Positions 23,302 to 32,366 are shown, numbered from the stretch's first letter. The stretch: DNA of 64,000 nucleotides from Streptosporangium pseudovulgare (GCF_014648055.1 NZ_BMQJ01000003.1:434001-498000), one strand, 5' to 3'. Numbers and translations: made by a program. Notes: generated by a model not told the origin, from the letters alone.

Positions 23302-23817
23302 GTGCAGCTTGTCGTAGGCCGGATCGGCCGCCCGCACGGGCTCCGCGGCGAGGTGTCCGTGGAGGTGCGCACCGACGACCCGGAGAGCCGTTTCGCCCCG
23401 GGATCCGCTCTTTCCACCGACCCGGCGTCCGCCGGCCCGCTCGTCGTGGAGTCCCGGCGCCGGCACGCGGGGATCCTGCTGGTGAAGTTCCTGGGCGTGG
23501 CCGACCGCGACCGGGCCGAGGAGCTTCGCGGCACCATGCTCGTCATCGACTCGGAGGAGATCCCGCCGCCCGAGGACCCCGACGAGTTCTACGACCACCA
23601 GCTCATCGGCCTCGCGGTGGTCACCCCCGACCGGGAGCGGGTCGGCGAGGTGACCGACGTGCTGCACCACGGCCAGGACCTCCTGGTGGTGCGGCGCGAC
23701 TTCGGCGAGGTCTACGTCCCGTTCGTCAAGGCGCTCGTCCCGGTGGTCGACCTGGACGAGGGTTTCCTGGTCGTGGACGCCCCCGAGGGCCTGCTCGACC
23801 CCGACGCGGCCGTCTGA
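23302..23817 (+). CDS. rimM: Ribosome maturation factor RimM
   Basis: 171 residues. RimM binds S19 and helps fold the 3' domain of 16S rRNA. N-terminal [31 protein letters not shown] and the PRC-barrel region [37 protein letters not shown]...[14 protein letters not shown] are diagnostic. GGGAGG precedes the GTG at 23302. It follows khpA after 120 bp and precedes trmD by 13 bp. Confidence 0.96.
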   Translation: MQLVVGRIGRPHGLRGEVSVEVRTDDPESRFAPGSALSTDPASAGPLVVESRRRHAGILLVKFLGVADRDRAEELRGTMLVIDSEEIPPPEDPDEFYDHQLIGLAVVTPDRERVGEVTDVLHHGQDLLVVRRDFGEVYVPFVKALVPVVDLDEGFLVVDAPEGLLDPDAAV

Positions 23818-23830
23818 CGGCCATCCGAAC

Positions 23831-24598
23831 ATGCGCATCGACATCATCTCGATCTTCCCCGAGTACTTCGCCCCGCTCGGCGTCTCCCTCATCGGCAAGG
23901 CGCGCGAGCGCGGCATCCTCGACGTCCACCTCCACCAGCTCCGCGACTGGGCCCACGACGTGCACCGCACCGTCGACGACACGCCGTACGGCGGCGGCCC
24001 CGGCATGGTCATGAAGCCCGAGCCGTGGGGGGAGGCCATCGACGCCGTCCTCGCCGCCGACCAGGACGCGCGGCCCAGGATCATCGTGCCGACCCCCAGC
24101 GGGGTGCCGTTCACCCAGCGCCTGGCGATGGAGTACGCCGCCGAGCCCTGGCTGCTGTTCACCCCGGCCCGCTACGAGGGCATCGACTCCCGCGTCATGG
24201 CCGAGTACGGCTCCCGCCTGCGCGTGGACGAGGTCAGCATCGGCGACTACGTGCTGGCCGGCGGCGAGGCGGCGGTGCTGGTGATGGTCGAGGCCGTCGG
24301 CCGGCTGCTGCCCGGCGTGCTGGGCAACGCGCGCTCGGCCGTGGACGACTCCTTCGCGCCCGGGGAGATGGAGAACCTCCTCGAAGGTCCCGTCTACACC
24401 AAGCCGCCGGAGTGGCGGGGGCACGAGGTCCCGGAGATCCTGCTCTCCGGGCACCACGGGAAGATCGCCCGGTGGCGGCGGGACGAGGCGCTGCGCCGTA
24501 CCGCACGGAACCGGGCCGAACTGCTGGCGGCGCTCGACCCGGCGACCCTCGACAAGCACGACCGGCGGCTTCTGGCGGAGCTCGGCCTGCTCCCCTGA
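23831..24598 (+). CDS. trmD: tRNA (guanine-N1-)-methyltransferase TrmD
   Basis: 255 residues. Methylates G37 of tRNAs from SAM, preventing frameshifting. The start [28 protein letters not shown], the segment [21 protein letters not shown], the trefoil-knot SAM site RYEGIDSRV and [33 protein letters not shown] are all present. Length is normal for actinobacteria. Last gene of the rpsP operon; a repeat-rich gap follows. Confidence 0.97.
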   Translation: MRIDIISIFPEYFAPLGVSLIGKARERGILDVHLHQLRDWAHDVHRTVDDTPYGGGPGMVMKPEPWGEAIDAVLAADQDARPRIIVPTPSGVPFTQRLAMEYAAEPWLLFTPARYEGIDSRVMAEYGSRLRVDEVSIGDYVLAGGEAAVLVMVEAVGRLLPGVLGNARSAVDDSFAPGEMENLLEGPVYTKPPEWRGHEVPEILLSGHHGKIARWRRDEALRRTARNRAELLAALDPATLDKHDRRLLAELGLLP

Positions 24599-24625
24599 GG
24601 GGCCGCGGCCGGTTCCCCGGGCGTG

Positions 24626-24685
24626 TTCCGCGTGGTCCGCCCGCGCGGCGGGCGGTTCCGCGTGGTCCGCCCGCGCGGCGGGCGG
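24626..24685. repeat. Two exact 30-bp tandem repeats after trmD
   Basis: Identical units at 24626-24655 and 24656-24685, each beginning TTCCGCGTGGTCCGCCCGCG and containing a self-complementary CCGCCCGCGCGGCGGGCGG segment. Degenerate TTCCGCGTG copies continue to about 24760. Each unit could form a stable hairpin and may terminate the trmD transcript. Confidence 0.8.
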
Positions 24686-24770
24686 TTCCGCGTGCCGGTT
24701 CCCGCTGCCGGCTCCGCCCGGTCCGTTCCGCGTGGCCGTTCCGCGTGGCCGTTTCGTGTGGTCAGGGTGG

Positions 24771-24798
24771 TTGATTTCCGGTCGGTCGCCGGGATATG
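24771..24798 (+). promoter_or_regulatory. Probable rplS promoter
   Basis: TTGATT (24771-24776) and GATATG (24793-24798) separated by 16 bases. These stand out in an otherwise GC-rich stretch and would give a leader of about 180 nt. Confidence 0.4.
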
Positions 24799-24986
24799 GC
24801 AGACTGAAGCGTTGCCGCCGACTGCCTGCAGGCCGGCGCGCTGTCGGGCAGACGGGTCCGGCTCCGCGGAAACAGGCGTGGAGGCGGGCACAGACGCATC
24901 CATTCCAGCACGCGTGTCCACCGCGACGCCGCCTCACCGTGGCCGGGTGAACCTCCGCGTGCTCGCTCAGATGAGGTACCACTGTC

Positions 24987-25340
24987 ATGCACACGCTGAT
25001 CAGCGAGCTTGAGAAGTCCACGCTCCGTTCCGACGTCCCGGCCTTCCGCCCCGGTGACACGCTCGAGGTTCACGTCCGAGTGATCGAGGGCAACCGCTCC
25101 CGTGTCCAGGTCTTCAAGGGCTTCGTCCTGCGCCGCCAGGGCGGCGGCGCCCGCGAGACCTTCACCGTCCGCAAGGTCAGCTACGGTGTCGGCGTCGAGC
25201 GCACCTTCCCGGTGCACAGCCCGGTCATCGAGAAGATCGTCCTGGTGACCCGCGGTGATGTCCGTCGCGCCAAGCTGTACTACATGCGCGACCTGCGCGG
25301 CAAGGCCGCCCGCATCCGCGAGAAGCGCGAGAGCCGCTGA
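24987..25340 (+). CDS. rplS: 50S ribosomal protein L19
   Basis: 117-residue large-subunit protein at the 30S/50S interface. Diagnostic sequence: [95 protein letters not shown]. Normal length, start at ATG 24987. Lies between trmD and the signal peptidase genes, as in other actinobacteria. Confidence 0.98.
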   Translation: MHTLISELEKSTLRSDVPAFRPGDTLEVHVRVIEGNRSRVQVFKGFVLRRQGGGARETFTVRKVSYGVGVERTFPVHSPVIEKIVLVTRGDVRRAKLYYMRDLRGKAARIREKRESR

Positions 25341-25364
25341 CGCCCTTCCGCGTCCCGGCGCATC

Positions 25365-25396
25365 CGGCCCGCGTCCCCTCCCGGGGAGGCGGGCCG
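25365..25396 (+). terminator. Hairpin after rplS
   Basis: CGGCCCGC (25365-25372) pairs with GCGGGCCG (25389-25396), with further pairing inside (CCCCTCCCGGGGAGG region). It begins 24 bases after the rplS stop and is followed by TTCG. Confidence 0.55.
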
Positions 25397-25497
25397 TTCG
25401 CGTCCGTACAGGCTTGACCGCCTTTGAGGAAACGCATGGCATGAGGTAACCGGACTGGCGAACGTCCGGTCCCCTCCATCATTTAGGCTCATCACCG

Positions 25498-26370
25498 ATG
25501 AGTAGCGAAGACCGGGAGTCCGGCGCAGCCTCGCGTCGACCTGTCGAGGACGAGGTGCACGTGGTCGCCGAAGACACTCAGAAGACCGCCAAGGGTGACG
25601 AGGGTAAGAAGAAGGGCTCCTTCTGGAAGGAGTTGCCCGTCCTGGTCGTCGTCGCGCTGGTCCTCGCACTGGTGATCAAGACCTTCGTGGTCCAGGCGTT
25701 CTACATCCCCTCGGAGTCGATGGAGAACACCCTCCTGGTCAACGACCGCGTCCTGGTGAACAAGCCGGTCTACCGGATCCGCGACATCGAGCGGGGCGAC
25801 GTGGTGGTGTTCTCGGGCGTCGACTCCTGGGACGGCGAGGTGGAGATCCCCGAGCCGTCCAACCCCGTCTCCGGGTTCTTCCACTGGGTCGGCGGCGTGT
25901 TCGGCATGGTGCCGAACGAGAAGGACTACATCAAGCGCGTCATCGGCGTCGGCGGCGACACGGTCGAGTGCTGCGACGTCAAGGGCCGGGTGACGGTCAA
26001 CGGCGTCCCGCTGGACGAGACGTCCTACCTCTACCCCGGCGACGTGCCCTCGCGGGAGCCCTTCAAGATCAAGGTCCCCGAGGGGCGGCTGTGGGTGATG
26101 GGCGACCACCGCTCGGTCTCCCTCGACTCCCGTTCCCACATGGGCGACCCCGGCGGCGGGACGATCCCGGTGGACAAGGTGATCGGCCGCGCGTTCGTGA
26201 TCGTCTGGCCGTTCTCCAGAGCGAAGATCATCTCTATTCCGGACACCTTCGGCCAGAAGGGCCTCCAGCCCGCCGCCGCGGCGGCCGTCGGGGCCGCCCC
26301 GCTCCTGGGTGGGTTCGCGCTGGCCACGCCGCTGGTGCTCTGGCGTCGGCGCAGGCGCTCCCGGGGCTGA
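25498..26370 (+). CDS. lepB: Type I signal peptidase (first copy, two membrane anchors)
   Basis: 290 residues. Cleaves signal peptides of Sec/Tat-exported proteins on the outer face of the membrane. N-terminal acidic/basic cytosolic part, TM at about 46-66 (LPVLVVVALVLALVI), catalytic Ser in IPSESM (Ser74), general-base Lys in YIKRVIGVGGD (Lys146), and the box [17 protein letters not shown]. The C-terminus has an extra hydrophobic helix (AAAAVGAAPLLGGFALATPLVLW) and an Arg cluster, absent from the second copy, so it is anchored twice. Followed after 123 bp by a paralogue. Confidence 0.95.
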   Translation: MSSEDRESGAASRRPVEDEVHVVAEDTQKTAKGDEGKKKGSFWKELPVLVVVALVLALVIKTFVVQAFYIPSESMENTLLVNDRVLVNKPVYRIRDIERGDVVVFSGVDSWDGEVEIPEPSNPVSGFFHWVGGVFGMVPNEKDYIKRVIGVGGDTVECCDVKGRVTVNGVPLDETSYLYPGDVPSREPFKIKVPEGRLWVMGDHRSVSLDSRSHMGDPGGGTIPVDKVIGRAFVIVWPFSRAKIISIPDTFGQKGLQPAAAAAVGAAPLLGGFALATPLVLWRRRRRSRG

Positions 26371-26493
26371 CGGCCTCTCCGGCGCGGGGGACCGTACGGA
26401 GGCCGTACGGGGCCCGGACACCGGCGGCCCGGCGACGACGGCCTTTCCGGGCGGGAAAGCCGCGCCGTACCGGGCGCCGGTGGCCTTACCCTC

Positions 26494-27219
26494 ATGGGTG
26501 TGGAACCTGACAGTAAAGCGGCGGAGCCCGGAGAAGGCGCACCCGGGGAAGACGCGGCCGGGGACAGCCCGGTCGTGAAGGGCGCGGCCGGGGACGGTGC
26601 GGCCGAGGAGGGCACGGCCGGGGACGGCGCGAAGGGCGAGAAGAAGTCCTCCGGCAAGGGCGGCGGTCTGCGCGAGTCGGTCCTCCTGGTCGTGTCCGGC
26701 GTGGTGGCGGCGCTGCTGCTGAACATGTTCGTCATCCAGTCCTTCGACATCCCGTCGGAGTCGATGGAGAACACCCTGAAGCGTGACGACAAGGTGATCG
26801 TCAACAAGCTGCACGGCGAGACCGAGCGCGGCGACGTCGTCGTCTTCACCGGCTGGCGGGACGAATACACGATCAAGCGGGTCATCGCGGTCGGCGGGGA
26901 CACCGTCAAGTGCTGTGACGCCCAGGGGCGGATCACCGTCAACGGCGTCCCGCTCGACGAGAAGCCCTACCTGCACCCCGACGACTTCCCCTCGGGGGAC
27001 AAGTTCGAGAAGGTCGTCCCGAAGGGGCGCCTGTGGGTGATGGGCGACCACCGCTCCGCCTCGGCCGACTCCCGCGCCCACGAGGAGCAGGAGGGTGAAG
27101 GCACGATCTCCGAGGACCAGGTCATCGGCCGGGCCTTCGCGATCTACTGGCCGTTCTCCAGGGCCACCGTGCTGTCGACCCCCGACACCTTGGCCCGGAC
27201 CTTCGCCAACACGCGATAG
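26494..27219 (+). CDS. lepB: Type I signal peptidase (second copy)
   Basis: 241 residues, paralogue of the upstream gene. The cytosolic N-terminus has AGDG/EEGTAG repeats (about 11-50). TM at about 61-80 ([20 protein letters not shown]), catalytic Ser in IPSESM (Ser90), Lys in [11 protein letters not shown] (Lys128), then [18 protein letters not shown]. There is no second C-terminal anchor. Tandem signal peptidase genes between rplS and rnhB are usual in actinomycetes, where they differ in substrate preference. Both catalytic dyads are intact, so both copies should be active. Confidence 0.95.
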   Translation: MGVEPDSKAAEPGEGAPGEDAAGDSPVVKGAAGDGAAEEGTAGDGAKGEKKSSGKGGGLRESVLLVVSGVVAALLLNMFVIQSFDIPSESMENTLKRDDKVIVNKLHGETERGDVVVFTGWRDEYTIKRVIAVGGDTVKCCDAQGRITVNGVPLDEKPYLHPDDFPSGDKFEKVVPKGRLWVMGDHRSASADSRAHEEQEGEGTISEDQVIGRAFAIYWPFSRATVLSTPDTLARTFANTR

Positions 27220-27283
27220 CGGTACCGAACGGGCCGCACAGGGCGTAACCTCTGCCCATGGTCGCTATGTCTGCCGTGGTGCC

Positions 27284-27970
27284 GTGACGGGCACGTTCCG
27301 TCCCACGCCCTGCGTGGTCCGGCGCGACTCGGGGCTGTACGGCTACGAGCGGGCCCTGGCACGCCGCGGGCTGGGGCCGGTGGCCGGGGCCGACGAGGCG
27401 GGCCGGGGCGCCTGCGCGGGGCCCCTGGTGGTCGCCGCCGTGGTGCTCGGCCGCCGGATCGAGGGCCTGGGCGACTCCAAGCTCCTGACCGCCGCCCGCC
27501 GGGAGTTCCTCTACGAGCGCATCACGGCGACCGCGAAGGCGCTCAGCGTGGTGGTGATCCCGCCGGCCGAGATCGACGCGCGCGGCCTTCACCGCTCCAA
27601 CATCGACGGCATGCGCCGCGCCGTCGCGCGGTTGCCGTGCGCTCCCGGTTACGTGCTCGTCGACGGCTTCGCCGTACCCGGCCTGCCCGCGCCGTCCCTG
27701 GCCGTGTGGAAGGGCGACCAGGTGGCGGCCTGCGTCGCGGCCGCCTCGATCGTGGCGAAGGTGACGCGTGACAGGATGATGATCGCCCTGCACGAACGTC
27801 ACCCGGATTACGGTTTCGCCGCGCACAAGGGGTATGGGACCGTGAGCCATCGCAGGGCGCTGGAGAGACACGGCCCGTGCCCGGAGCACCGGTTCTCCTT
27901 CGTCACGGTGGCGAGGGCGGGGCCGGGGCCGGTGATGGGTGAGAATGAAATGGGGGCCGGTGTCGCCTGA
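27284..27970 (+). CDS. rnhB: Ribonuclease HII
   Basis: 228 residues. Cuts RNA in RNA/DNA hybrids and misincorporated ribonucleotides. The active-site block [23 protein letters not shown] supplies Asp and Glu; [19 protein letters not shown] and the later Asp in [12 protein letters not shown], then [13 protein letters not shown] and [25 protein letters not shown] complete the family pattern. The GTG at 27284 is the only reasonable start near the conserved domain; no strong ribosome-binding site is seen. Its G overlaps the end of a nine-codon reading frame at 27259-27288 that could act as a leader peptide. Confidence 0.93.
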   Translation: MTGTFRPTPCVVRRDSGLYGYERALARRGLGPVAGADEAGRGACAGPLVVAAVVLGRRIEGLGDSKLLTAARREFLYERITATAKALSVVVIPPAEIDARGLHRSNIDGMRRAVARLPCAPGYVLVDGFAVPGLPAPSLAVWKGDQVAACVAAASIVAKVTRDRMMIALHERHPDYGFAAHKGYGTVSHRRALERHGPCPEHRFSFVTVARAGPGPVMGENEMGAGVA

Positions 27971-28009
27971 TCGGGCGGGCCGGGCAAGGCCTTTAACAGG
28001 AGGACCGGT

Positions 28010-28333
28010 ATGAGCGCAGAGGATCTCGAGAAATACGAGGCCGAGATGGAGCTGCAGCTTTACCGCGAGTACCGCGACGTCGTCGGGCTGTTCACCTACG
28101 TCGTCGAGACCGAACGGCGCTTCTATCTCACCAACTCCGTCGACCTGGACGTCCGCACCGCCGAGAACGGCGACGTGTTCTTCGACGTGAAGATGCAGGA
28201 CGCCTGGGTGTGGGACATGTACCGCCCGGCGAGGTTCGTCAAGAACGTCCGCGTGGTCACCTTCAAGGACGTCAACGTCGAGGAGCTCGCCAAGGCGGAC
28301 CTGGAGATGCCCAAGGAGGGTTTCTCCGGCTGA
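28010..28333 (+). CDS. DUF2469 family protein
   Basis: 107-residue actinobacterial protein of unknown function. The conserved sequence is MSAEDLEKYEAEMELQLYREYRDVVGLFTYVVETERRFYLTNSVDLDVR...DVFFDVKMQDAWVWDMYRPARFVKNVRVVTFKDVNVEEL. AACAGGAGGACCGGT gives a strong ribosome-binding site. It lies 39 bp after rnhB and before yraN, the standard order. The stop codon is inside a short tandem repeat. Confidence 0.95.
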   Translation: MSAEDLEKYEAEMELQLYREYRDVVGLFTYVVETERRFYLTNSVDLDVRTAENGDVFFDVKMQDAWVWDMYRPARFVKNVRVVTFKDVNVEELAKADLEMPKEGFSG

Positions 28334-28361
28334 TCCCCGGCCGTCCCGGCTGATCCCCGGC
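28326..28361. repeat. 16-bp direct repeat spanning the DUF2469 stop codon
   Basis: CCGGCTGATCCCCGGC occurs exactly at 28326-28341 and 28346-28361, period 20. The TGA stop of the DUF2469 gene (28331-28333) lies in the first copy and is repeated in the second. Confidence 0.85.
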
Positions 28362-28650
28362 TGTTTTCCGGCTGCCTCCCGGTGCTCCGCCGTCCATCCG
28401 CGGGCGGCGTGCCGTCCGGTCCGCGGGCGGTGTGCCGTCCACCCGCGGGCGGCCCGTCCCGCGGTCGTGATGCGGTTTCGTGGTTCGACCGCGGTGGTGA
28501 TCCGGGTCCGCGGTCCGTCCCGCGGACGCGCCTCCGGCCCCGGGGCTCGTCCACAGGCATGCTCGGCTCTCGCCGTCTGTCCACAGAACCGCGTTCGGCT
28601 CTCCGGGACGGGGCCGGTCTGGGCGAAGGTCTGGGACCGGAGGTGGTTCC
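28334..28650. other. Repeat-bearing gap upstream of yraN
   Basis: 317 bp without a recognisable gene. After the stop-codon repeat come three related units of 22-24 bp (about 28391, 28413 and 28437, each around CGTCC-N3-CCGCGGGCGG). Then there are two TGTCCACAG or CGTCCACAG motifs (28552-28560 and 28578-28586) that resemble actinobacterial DnaA boxes, and the 22-bp element at 28580-28601. Confidence 0.6.
28580..28601 (+). repeat. 22-bp element upstream of yraN (copy 1)
   Basis: Begins TCCACAGAACCGCG and ends GGCTC. The identical 22 bases occur on the minus strand at 33133-33154. Here it ends 49 bp before the yraN start. Its first half includes TGTCCACAG. Confidence 0.8.
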
Positions 28651-29004
28651 ATGGCCGCGAAACACGAGCTGGGCCGGTACGGCGAGCAGGTCGCCGTCGA
28701 CTATCTGCTGGCTCAGGGCATGCAGATCCTTGACCGCAACTGGCGGTGCCCGGACGGAGAGATCGACGTGGTCGCCCAGGAGGGGCGGACGCTCGTCGTG
28801 GTGGAGGTGAAGACCCGCTCCGGCCAGAGCCACGGCACCGCCTTCGAGGCGGTGACCGAGGCCAAGCTGGCCCGTCTGCGCCTGCTGGCGGTCAGATGGC
28901 TGGGGGCCCGGCACCGGCGGTTCGACGCGATCCGCGTCGACGTCGTGGCCCTGGAGCGGTTCGCCGGAGACTTCGCCATCCGGCACGAGCGGGGGGTGTG
29001 CTAG
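28651..29004 (+). CDS. yraN: YraN/UPF0102 family endonuclease-like protein
   Basis: 117 residues. The family has a Holliday-junction-resolvase-like nuclease fold; its role is not established. Visible motifs: GRYGEQVAVDYLLAQGMQILDRNWRCPDGEIDVVAQEGRTLVVVEVKTRSGQSHGTAFEAVTEAKLARL, with the nuclease-like E-I-D and E-V-K residues. GGAGGTGGTTCC precedes the ATG. Followed by comM and dprA as in most actinobacteria. Confidence 0.93.
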   Translation: MAAKHELGRYGEQVAVDYLLAQGMQILDRNWRCPDGEIDVVAQEGRTLVVVEVKTRSGQSHGTAFEAVTEAKLARLRLLAVRWLGARHRRFDAIRVDVVALERFAGDFAIRHERGVC

Positions 29005-29052
29005 ATGCGCGCCACGCCGTCGCGCGCCGCCCGCCACCGGGGGGTGGTGTGA

Positions 29053-30777
29053 GTGGCCGTCGCGCGCACCCGCTGCGTCGCCCTGATCGGGGTGAGCGGT
29101 CATCCCGTCGACGTCGAGGCCGACGTCGGAGCCGGTGTGGCGGGGCTGCACCTGATCGGCATGCTGGACACCGCGCTGAGCGAGGCGCGCGACCGCGTCC
29201 GCTCCGCCGTGGTCAACAGCCGGCATCCCTGGCCCGACACGCGGATCACCGTCAGCCTGTTCCCCGCGAGCCTGCCCAAACGCGGGAGTCTGTTCGATCT
29301 CGCGATCGCGGTCGCACTCCTCGCGGCGGCGGGAGTCGTGCCGGCCGCCAAGGTGGCCGAGCCGTTCTTCCTCGGCGAGCTCGGCCTTGACGGCTCGGTG
29401 CGGCCGGTGCGGGGCGTGCTGCCCGCCGTGCTGGCGGCGGTCGCCGCCGGGGCCCGCACCGTCGTCGTCCCCGCGCGCAACATCGCCGAGGCGTCCCTCG
29501 TGCCGGACGTGACGGTGGTTCCAGCCGTCACCCTGTCCGACCTGGTGAGCCGGCTTCGCCACGACGGGCCGGCGCCTCCCGGCGGCCCGCCCGGCCCGGC
29601 CGGTCTGATCGGTCCGGCCGTTCCGTACGGCTCACCCGGCTCGCCCGCGGACGGAGCCGGAGCCGGAGTGGGAACGGGAGCGGGAGCCATCGAGGGCGAG
29701 GTGGCGGCCGGACCGGGAGGCGCCACAGGCGATGGGGCGGGCGGGGCGGAGGGCATCACGGGCATCAGAGGCATCACAGACGACGCGGGCGCCACGGCCG
29801 ACGGGGCGGGAGGCGCCGTTCCCGATCTGGCCGACGTGGCCGGTCAGCCCTTCGCCCGCCGCGCCCTGGAGATCTGCGCGGCCGGAGGGCACAACTTCTG
29901 GATGCTCGGCCCTCCGGGCACCGGCAAGACGATGCTCGCCGAGCGGCTGCCCACCCTGCTGCCGCCGCTGGAGCGCGACCAGGCGCTGGAGGTGACCGCC
30001 ATCCACTCCGTGGCGGGCGTCCTGCCTCCCGACCGTCCCCTGCTGACCCGCCCGCCCTTCGTCGCGCCCCACCACACCGCGACCGTCGCGGCCATCGTGG
30101 GCGGGGGAAGCGGGGCGGTCCGCCCGGGCGCCGTCTCGCTCGCCCACCGCGGCGTTCTGTTCCTCGACGAGGCCCCCGAATATCCCGCGAGCGTTCTCGA
30201 CTCGCTCAGGCAGCCTCTCGAATCGGGCCGGGTGACGGTCTCCAGGGCGCAGGGCACGGTCACGTTCCCGGCCCGGTTCGTGCTCGTACTGGCCGCCAAC
30301 CGCTGTCCGTGCGCGCGGCCGTCCCGGCCGGACGACCCGTGCCGGTGCTCACCGGCGGCCCGCCGTCGCTACCTCGCCAGGCTCTCGGGCCCGCTGCTGG
30401 ACCGCGTTGACGTCAAGGTCACCCTTTACCCCTCGACCCGGCGGGAGTTGCTCGCCGACCGGCGGTTCATCGAGCCGAGCCGGGTGGTGGCCGAGAGGGT
30501 GCTGCTCGCCCGCGAGCGCGCGGCCAGGCGGCTGGCGGGCACACCCTGGCGGTGCAACGCGGAGATCCCCGCCCGGGCGCTGCACACCGTCTACCGTCCG
30601 CCGTCCCGGGCGATGGCCCCGCTGCTCACCTGCCTGGACGTCGGCGCGTTGAGCGCGCGGGGGCTGGACCGGGTGCTCCGGCTGGCCTGGACGCTCGCCG
30701 ACCTCGCCGGGAAGGCCGGTCCCGAGGTCGCGGAGACCAACGCCGCTCTCGGCCTGTGGCTGGGGGAGGAGCGGTGA
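29053..30777 (+). CDS. comM: ComM/YifB family Mg-chelatase-like AAA ATPase
   Basis: 574 residues. ComM is a hexameric helicase promoting branch migration during integration of incoming DNA. N-terminal Lon-like domain: VGAGVAGLHLIGMLDTALSEARDRVRSAV...TVSLFPASLPKRGSLFDLAIAVALL. A Gly/Ala/Pro-rich linker of about 85 residues (169-256, with GAGAGVGTGAGAIEGE and GITGIRGIT repeats) is inserted before the AAA core. The core has Walker A GPPGTGKT (about 287), the Walker B FLDEAPE, ANRCPC and a C-terminal Mg-chelatase domain ending ETNAALGLWL. GTG start after a short out-of-frame stretch; the stop overlaps dprA (GTGA). Confidence 0.93.
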   Translation: MAVARTRCVALIGVSGHPVDVEADVGAGVAGLHLIGMLDTALSEARDRVRSAVVNSRHPWPDTRITVSLFPASLPKRGSLFDLAIAVALLAAAGVVPAAKVAEPFFLGELGLDGSVRPVRGVLPAVLAAVAAGARTVVVPARNIAEASLVPDVTVVPAVTLSDLVSRLRHDGPAPPGGPPGPAGLIGPAVPYGSPGSPADGAGAGVGTGAGAIEGEVAAGPGGATGDGAGGAEGITGIRGITDDAGATADGAGGAVPDLADVAGQPFARRALEICAAGGHNFWMLGPPGTGKTMLAERLPTLLPPLERDQALEVTAIHSVAGVLPPDRPLLTRPPFVAPHHTATVAAIVGGGSGAVRPGAVSLAHRGVLFLDEAPEYPASVLDSLRQPLESGRVTVSRAQGTVTFPARFVLVLAANRCPCARPSRPDDPCRCSPAARRRYLARLSGPLLDRVDVKVTLYPSTRRELLADRRFIEPSRVVAERVLLARERAARRLAGTPWRCNAEIPARALHTVYRPPSRAMAPLLTCLDVGALSARGLDRVLRLAWTLADLAGKAGPEVAETNAALGLWLGEER

Positions 30778-32126
30778 ACGACCGGCTCGCGCGGCTCGCG
30801 CTGATGCGGTCGGCGGAACCCGGCGACGCGTTGATGGGCGGGCTGGTGGCCTCCCTCGGCGCGCAGGCCATGGTGGAGCGGGTGCGCGCCGGTCGTCCCG
30901 ACCCGGCGCTCGTCCGTCTGCTGACCGGGAGCGACGACGATGACGGTGGCGGCACCGGCGGGGAGGGCGGCGGTGCCGTTGTGAACGGTGGCGGTGTCGG
31001 CGGTGCCGTTGGGGACGGTGGTGCCGACGGGAACGGCTGTGGCGGTCATGGCGGTCGCGGGGCCGGTGAGGGTGGTCACGACGCCGGTGGAGGCGGTGCG
31101 GGCGGGTCACGGGAGGAGCGGATCGCGGGCCGGCTCCGGCGTGCGTTCGCCTCCTGGTCGGCCCGGCTGGAGCAGGCCGATCCCCGGCGGGACCTGACAG
31201 AGGGCGAGCGGAACGGGGCCCGGCTGGTGATCCCCGGAGATCCGGAGTGGCCCACCCAGCTCGACGACCTGGGGCGGGCCCGCCCCTACGCCCTCTGGCT
31301 CCACGGCGACGCCGACCTGCGATTCTCCTGCCTGCGCTCCGTCGCGCTCGTGGGCTCACGGGCCGCCACGCCGTACGGCGCGCACGTGGCGGCGGAGTTC
31401 GGCGCCGGGCTGAGCGGGCGCGGCTGGACCGTCGTCTCGGGAGGCGCCTACGGCGTCGACGGCGCGGCCCATCGGGGGGCCCTCGCCGGGGACGCGCCGA
31501 CCGTCGCGGTGCTCGCCTGCGGTGTCGACGTCGCGTACCCCAGCGCGCACCACCAGCTCTTCGCCGCCGTGCGCGGCCACGGCGTGCTGGTGAGCGAGTG
31601 CCCCATGGGCTCGCATCCGACCCGGCCGCGTTTCCTGATCCGCAACCGGCTCATCGCCGCGCTGTCCAGGGGCACGGTGGTCGTGGAGGCGGCCGTGCGC
31701 AGCGGGGCGCTCAGCACCGCGAGGCACGCGCTGTCACTGAACCGCGTCCTCGGGGCGGTGCCCGGGCCGGTGACGTCGGAGACGTCGGCCGGATGCCACC
31801 GGCTGATCCGCCAGGGGGCGGCCGTCTGTGTCACCACCCCCGAGGAGACGATCGAGCTCACCGGCGCGCTGGGAGCCGACCTCGCCCGCGAGTCGCGCGG
31901 CCCGGTGCTGCCGCGTGACGAGCTGGAGCCCGAGACCCGCCGGGTGCTGGAGGCCGTGCCGGCCAGGGGTGGGGCGGGGCCGGCGGCGATAGCGGTGGTG
32001 GCGGGCGTCGGCATGGACACCGCGCTGGCCTGCCTCGGCGGTCTGGCCGCCGCCGGTTACATCGAGCGGGTCTCCCGAGGCTGGCGCCTGCGCCCGGAGG
32101 GACCGCGGAGCCCCTCCGGGCGGTGA
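30774..32126 (+). CDS. dprA: DNA-processing protein DprA
   Basis: 450 residues. DprA binds incoming single-stranded DNA and loads RecA. The Rossmann-like domain begins LVIPGDPEWPTQLDDLGRARPYALWLHGDADL, with VALVGSRAATPYGAHVAAEFGAGLSGRGWTVVSGGAYGVDGAAHRGAL, LACGVDVAYPSAHHQLFAAV and RFLIRNRLIAALSRGTVVVEAAVRSGALSTARHAL. A C-terminal winged helix is present. Residues about 53-113 are an unusual Gly/Asp-rich tract (GGGTGGEGGGAVVNGGGVGG) inside the N-terminal SAM-like region. GTG start overlaps the comM stop. Confidence 0.94.
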   Translation: MNDRLARLALMRSAEPGDALMGGLVASLGAQAMVERVRAGRPDPALVRLLTGSDDDDGGGTGGEGGGAVVNGGGVGGAVGDGGADGNGCGGHGGRGAGEGGHDAGGGGAGGSREERIAGRLRRAFASWSARLEQADPRRDLTEGERNGARLVIPGDPEWPTQLDDLGRARPYALWLHGDADLRFSCLRSVALVGSRAATPYGAHVAAEFGAGLSGRGWTVVSGGAYGVDGAAHRGALAGDAPTVAVLACGVDVAYPSAHHQLFAAVRGHGVLVSECPMGSHPTRPRFLIRNRLIAALSRGTVVVEAAVRSGALSTARHALSLNRVLGAVPGPVTSETSAGCHRLIRQGAAVCVTTPEETIELTGALGADLARESRGPVLPRDELEPETRRVLEAVPARGGAGPAAIAVVAGVGMDTALACLGGLAAAGYIERVSRGWRLRPEGPRSPSGR

Positions 32127-32149
32127 CTCCGCCACCAGGCCGCCTTGAG

Positions 32150-32366
32150 GGCGGGCCGGAGTACAGAGCGTTGACGCCGCGGGTCGCCTCGGTGACGGCC
32201 GCGGCGTCCCGCAGATCGACGTCGCGGGCGTCGACGAGGCCGCCTCAGCTCGCGCGGGTCTGTCCGGGGTGGCGGCTCAGCAGCCGCGGGCGGACACCGG
32301 CGCGGACGAGGTGCCCGACCAGGAAGCGGCCGACATCGCCGACGGTGCGGTGACAGCGATCTTCAT
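32150..32366 (-). pseudogene. Decayed NAD(P)-binding (NmrA-like) gene fragment
   Basis: On the minus strand from the ATG at 32366 the sequence reads MKIAVT. After a frameshift it continues TVGDVGRFLVGHLVRAGVRPRLLSRHPGQTRAS, then a stop, then GLVDARDVDLRDAAAVTEATRGVNALYSGPP. This is the normal start of an atypical short-chain dehydrogenase/NmrA-like protein (glycine-rich nucleotide loop, LLSRHP, then D-VDLRD...VTEATRGV). The segment between the second and third strand is missing. No frame is open throughout. I read it as a remnant with at least one frameshift and an internal deletion, between dprA and the M23 peptidase gene. Confidence 0.6.

Larger units (their letters stand above)
24599..24986. 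other. Repeat-rich gap and leader upstream of rplS
   Basis: 388 bp without a recognisable gene. The left part (24626-24770) is a degenerate array of TTCCGCGTGG-type repeats, including two exact 30-bp units. The right part (24771-24986) holds the probable rplS promoter and a leader of roughly 190 nt with several GC-rich inverted segments. Autogenous control by L19 is known in other bacteria; whether this leader does it cannot be read here. Confidence 0.6.

Noticed and set aside
24626-24685. CRISPR-like array after trmD
   Set aside because: Units are directly adjacent without spacers and there are no cas genes in the window; simple tandem repeat.
29005-29052. 15-codon frame between yraN and comM
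   Set aside because: Arg/Ala-rich with no ribosome-binding site; most likely spacer.
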